Below, in pieces: positions 14,220-16,699 of a stretch of DNA of 16,699 nucleotides. Numbering within the stretch: position 1 is the stretch's first letter; each line of letters begins with the position of its first letter. The DNA is from JBBRTJ01 sp038244535 (GTDB lineage Bacteria; Actinomycetota; Acidimicrobiia; Acidimicrobiales; Ilumatobacteraceae), in NCBI GenBank assembly GCA_038244535.1, contig JBBRTJ010000079.1, positions 1 through 16,699 of the forward strand, in the 5' to 3' direction. Below the pieces are notes generated by a model that was not told the origin of the DNA, ran no database searches, and saw only the letters and a program-made list of their open reading frames with translations. Position numbers and translations under genes: made by a program.

Positions 14220-16325
14220 TCAGCCCAATGAGCGACGCAGGAAGTCGAGTTGGAGCAGCAAGAGGTTCTCGGCCACGACCTCCTGCGGAGTCATGTGGGT
14301 CACGCCCGAGAGGGGCAGCACCTCGTGGCGGCGGCCGGCGGCCAGCAGGGCCGACGACAGCTGAAGGGTGTGGGCCGCGACCACGTTGTCGTCGGCGAGG
14401 CCGTGCACGAGCAGCAGCGGGCGCTCGAGGAGGGCGGCATCACCGAGCAGCGACGAGCGGTCATAGGCATCGGCATTCGTCGCCGGGTCGCCGAGGTACC
14501 GCTCGGTGTAGTGGGTGTCGTACAGGCGCCACTCGGTCACCGGGGCTCCAGCGACAGCAGCATGGAAGACGTCGGGCCGGCGCAGCACGGCGAGCGCGGC
14601 GAGGTAGCCACCAAAGGACCAGCCCCGGATGCCGACCCGCGCCAGGTCGAGTTGGGGGTGCGCCGCCGCGGCGGCGTGGAGCGCATCGACCTGATCGTCG
14701 AGGACCGGCCCCGCCAGATCGTCGAGCACGGCGCGTTCCCACTGCGATCCGCGTCCGGGCGTGCCCCGACCGTCGGCCACGACCACGGCGAAGCCCTGGT
14801 CGGCGAACCACTGGGGCGAGAGGAACTGCGATCGGCTCGCCACCACCCGCTGGGCGTGAGGTCCCCCGTAGGGATCGAGCAGCACAGGGAGCCGGACCGC
14901 GGTGTCGTCGGGATCGACATCGGTGGGGAGCAGGACCGCGGTGGCGAGCAAGCGGGGGCCGCCTCGCAACAGGCTCACGCGAGGCCGCAGCATGGGCCGC
15001 TCGGCATGGGAGGCGACGCCCGGACCGCCAACCACCGCAGTGACGACGCCGTCATGGTCGAGCGACTGCGACGACACGACGACCGTCGAGCCGCCCGCCG
15101 CGGCGGTGTGGACTCCGGGCTGGTGCGTCAGCGGCTCGACTCCACCCTGCGTCGACCATCTCCACACGTGTTGCGTCGTCGGGTCGGCGAGGTCGTTGCC
15201 GGTGAACAGCACGTGGTCGCCGGCCGCGTGCACGACGGCGCGCACCTGGACGATCTCGGGGGTGACGGGCCGGCCGTCGATCATGAGCCGTCGGGCGCCC
15301 GCTCGATCGGCACAGGTGACGAGCCGGCCGTCATCGAGGCGGGTGGGCGTGCCGGCGACGAGCTCGACCCAGGCTTCATCGCTGTCATCGAGCTCGACGG
15401 CCGTGGCGCCCGTCACGAGGTCGACCCGCAGCACCTGCACCTCGCGCTGCGACCGGCTCTGCACCTGGAGCGTGAGCGGTCCAGCAGGCGGCCAGGTCAC
15501 GGCCGCGAGGTACGGGAACGTGCCCCGGTCCCAGGTCACCTCGATCGAGCGACCGGTTGCCGTCGCCACCAGGTGGAGCGTCACCTCGGCGTTGCGTGAC
15601 CCCGCGGCCGGGTAGGCGAGCACGCTCGGCTCGGTGGCGGGGTGCGCCGGATCGGCGACGTACCAGCGGGCCACCGGCGCGGTGTCGACCCGGGCCACGG
15701 CGAGGAGGGCGCCGTCGGGCGACCACCACCAGCCCCGTGAGCGTCCCATCTCCTCGGCTGCCACGAACTCGGCCGCACCCCACGACACGTTCGCCTCGTC
15801 GGCCGCGGGGCCGCACAGCAGGCGGCTGGTGCTGTCGAGCTCGCCCACGCGGAGCGAGCTGCCGCTGAGGTAGGCGAGGCGGGAGCCGGCCGGGTCGGGC
15901 CGGGGATCGAACACCGGGCCAGCGACCACGAGCTCACGCGCCTGGCCGGACAGGAGCCCGGCAACGAACAACCGGCCGGCCAGCGCGAACGCGCCGACCC
16001 TCACCGCGGCGTCGCAGGCGTAGGTGACGATGCCGGCGGCCTGCTCGCGTGCTCGTTCCCGCCGGCGACGCTCGGCGTCGGGCAGCGAGCCCTCGCCCGC
16101 TCCCGCGAGGAGCACGCGCGGATCGGCCACGAGGCGCTCGACGCCGGTGGCGACGTCGAGGACCCAGAGGCAGGTGACGGGATCAGCTCCGCCCCTCGAT
16201 CGCAGGAAGGCGACCCGCCTGCCGTCAGACGAGACGGTGAGGGTTCGCGGCTCGCCGAGGGTGAAGCGCCGGGTCCGGGCGCTCTGACGAGGGAACGAGT
16301 CCCCGATCGGCACCGTCGCGGTCAT
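14220..16325 (-). CDS. S9 family peptidase, dipeptidyl peptidase IV-like
   Basis: This 701-residue serine peptidase probably removes N-terminal dipeptides. The N-terminal part (about 20-440) is the DPP IV beta-propeller. It contains AEFVAAEEMGRSRGWWWSPD (185-204), whose Glu191-Glu192 pair matches the glutamates that grip the free amino end of the substrate in DPP IV. The alpha/beta-hydrolase domain (about 450-701) has the oxyanion-region tyrosine in LLDPYGGPH, nucleophile Ser570 in GWSFGGY, acid Asp645 in HGLADDNV and His677 in GVTHMT. All key residues are intact. No signal peptide is visible from this start, so it is probably cytoplasmic. The ATG at 16325 overlaps the stop of the upstream partial gene (ATGA), which both fixes the start and suggests co-translation. 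An in-frame extension to 16661 would read through that gene in another frame and is rejected. Confidence 0.92.
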   Translation of the reverse strand: MTATVPIGDSFPRQSARTRRFTLGEPRTLTVSSDGRRVAFLRSRGGADPVTCLWVLDVATGVERLVADPRVLLAGAGEGSLPDAERRRRERAREQAAGIVTYACDAAVRVGAFALAGRLFVAGLLSGQARELVVAGPVFDPRPDPAGSRLAYLSGSSLRVGELDSTSRLLCGPAADEANVSWGAAEFVAAEEMGRSRGWWWSPDGALLAVARVDTAPVARWYVADPAHPATEPSVLAYPAAGSRNAEVTLHLVATATGRSIEVTWDRGTFPYLAAVTWPPAGPLTLQVQSRSQREVQVLRVDLVTGATAVELDDSDEAWVELVAGTPTRLDDGRLVTCADRAGARRLMIDGRPVTPEIVQVRAVVHAAGDHVLFTGNDLADPTTQHVWRWSTQGGVEPLTHQPGVHTAAAGGSTVVVSSQSLDHDGVVTAVVGGPGVASHAERPMLRPRVSLLRGGPRLLATAVLLPTDVDPDDTAVRLPVLLDPYGGPHAQRVVASRSQFLSPQWFADQGFAVVVADGRGTPGRGSQWERAVLDDLAGPVLDDQVDALHAAAAAHPQLDLARVGIRGWSFGGYLAALAVLRRPDVFHAAVAGAPVTEWRLYDTHYTERYLGDPATNADAYDRSSLLGDAALLERPLLLVHGLADDNVVAAHTLQLSSALLAAGRRHEVLPLSGVTHMTPQEVVAENLLLLQLDFLRRSLG

Positions 16326-16699
16326 GGGCCGCAGGTGCCGGTGGCGTCCGTCGTACTCGGGCTCGGGCAGGGATCGATCGTCGTGGTCGTCGTCGAGGTC
16401 GAGCTGGACGTCGACGGGGTGGAGGTCGTGGTCGTCGACTGGTGCGGCGGACGGGTGGTCGTGGTCCGGGGAACGGTCGTGCGTGGCGGGTTCGTCGGCC
16501 TGGGCGTGGGCGGCGGGTTGGTCGTGGTCGTGCGCGGGGGAGGAGGGGGAGCGGTCGATGTCGTGGCAAGGACGGGCGGGAGGTAGATGCTCACCGAGGA
16601 CGACGGCCCCCCGGCGGCGGTGGTCGAGGTCGTGGTGCCGACGTCGTTGTTCCCAGACCACGGGGTGCGCTTGAACGTTCCCGCCGCGCTGAGCCCGAC
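16322..16699 (-). CDS. C-terminal end of a Thr/Pro/Ser-rich, probably secreted protein (5' part outside the window)
   Basis: The last 125 codons of a minus-strand gene are visible, open to the window edge. After a short ordinary stretch (GTFKRTPWSGNNDVG) the sequence becomes almost wholly Thr, Pro and Ser (TTSTTAAGG, PPPPPRTTTTNPPPTP, TTTTSTPSTSSS). It ends in a short segment with two cysteines (DPCPSPSTTDATGTCGP) that could form a disulfide. Such tails are typical of secreted or wall-spanning actinobacterial proteins, and the amidase at the other end of the window has a similar linker. The family cannot be named from this part. Its TGA overlaps the start of the S9 peptidase by 4 bases. A GTG at 16594 is an internal codon, not a likely start. 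Confidence 0.65.
   Translation of the reverse strand, partial: VGLSAAGTFKRTPWSGNNDVGTTTSTTAAGGPSSSVSIYLPPVLATTSTAPPPPPRTTTTNPPPTPRPTNPPRTTVPRTTTTRPPHQSTTTTSTPSTSSSTSTTTTTIDPCPSPSTTDATGTCGP

Noticed and set aside
14250..15599. A 449-codon plus-strand frame opposite the S9 peptidase
   Set aside because: Antisense shadow; the minus-strand peptidase has all its catalytic motifs.

Overview
The window reads as chromosomal DNA of a high-GC actinobacterium. I infer Actinomycetota, possibly Acidimicrobiia, from three things: the base composition, the gene order argS, hom, thrC, rho, rpmE, prfA, prmC, and several genes that appear to start without a ribosome-binding site. No mobile element, CRISPR array, phage gene or clear defence system is visible. 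I did not find a convincing new multi-gene system. The interest lies in locus remodelling, one unrecognised gene, a small upstream ORF and several regulatory structures.

Left part (1-4080): this is an accessory and cell-envelope region. It holds the start of a PadR-type regulator with a palindrome over its likely promoter, a lipoprotein-type zinc amidase for cell-wall hydrolysis, and a possible 31-codon leaderless ORF overlapping the amidase start by 4 bases. Divergent from these is a SnoaL-like protein. It converges on a secreted blue-copper protein with an FN3-like tail. A tRNA-Arg(CCG) gene and a class C beta-lactamase/esterase-like serine hydrolase follow on the minus strand.

Central part (4180-14140, all plus strand): this is a housekeeping cluster. 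It has argS (tRNA charging), hom and thrC (threonine branch), rho (termination), rpmE (ribosomal protein L31), an unrecognised 330-residue protein, prfA (release factor 1) and prmC (methylates the release factor). It matches the Mycobacterium tuberculosis order argS-lysA-thrA-thrC-thrB-rho-rpmE-prfA-hemK, but lysA and thrB are absent, thrC is the long form, and an extra gene sits between rpmE and prfA. The prfA and prmC genes overlap by 4 bases, linking the release factor with its modifying enzyme.

Right part (14220-16699, minus strand): a complete S9 dipeptidyl-peptidase-IV-like enzyme converges on prmC. Its start overlaps by 4 bases the stop of an incomplete gene, whose visible end is a Thr/Pro/Ser-rich tail like those of secreted or wall-bound proteins.

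Regulation: argS, hom, prfA and the small ORF before the amidase all have a TAnnnT hexamer 6-8 bases before the start codon and no Shine-Dalgarno sequence, as expected for leaderless mRNAs. The rho, rpmE, cupredoxin and padR genes have clear ribosome-binding sites. The longest stretch without a gene is about 250 bases.
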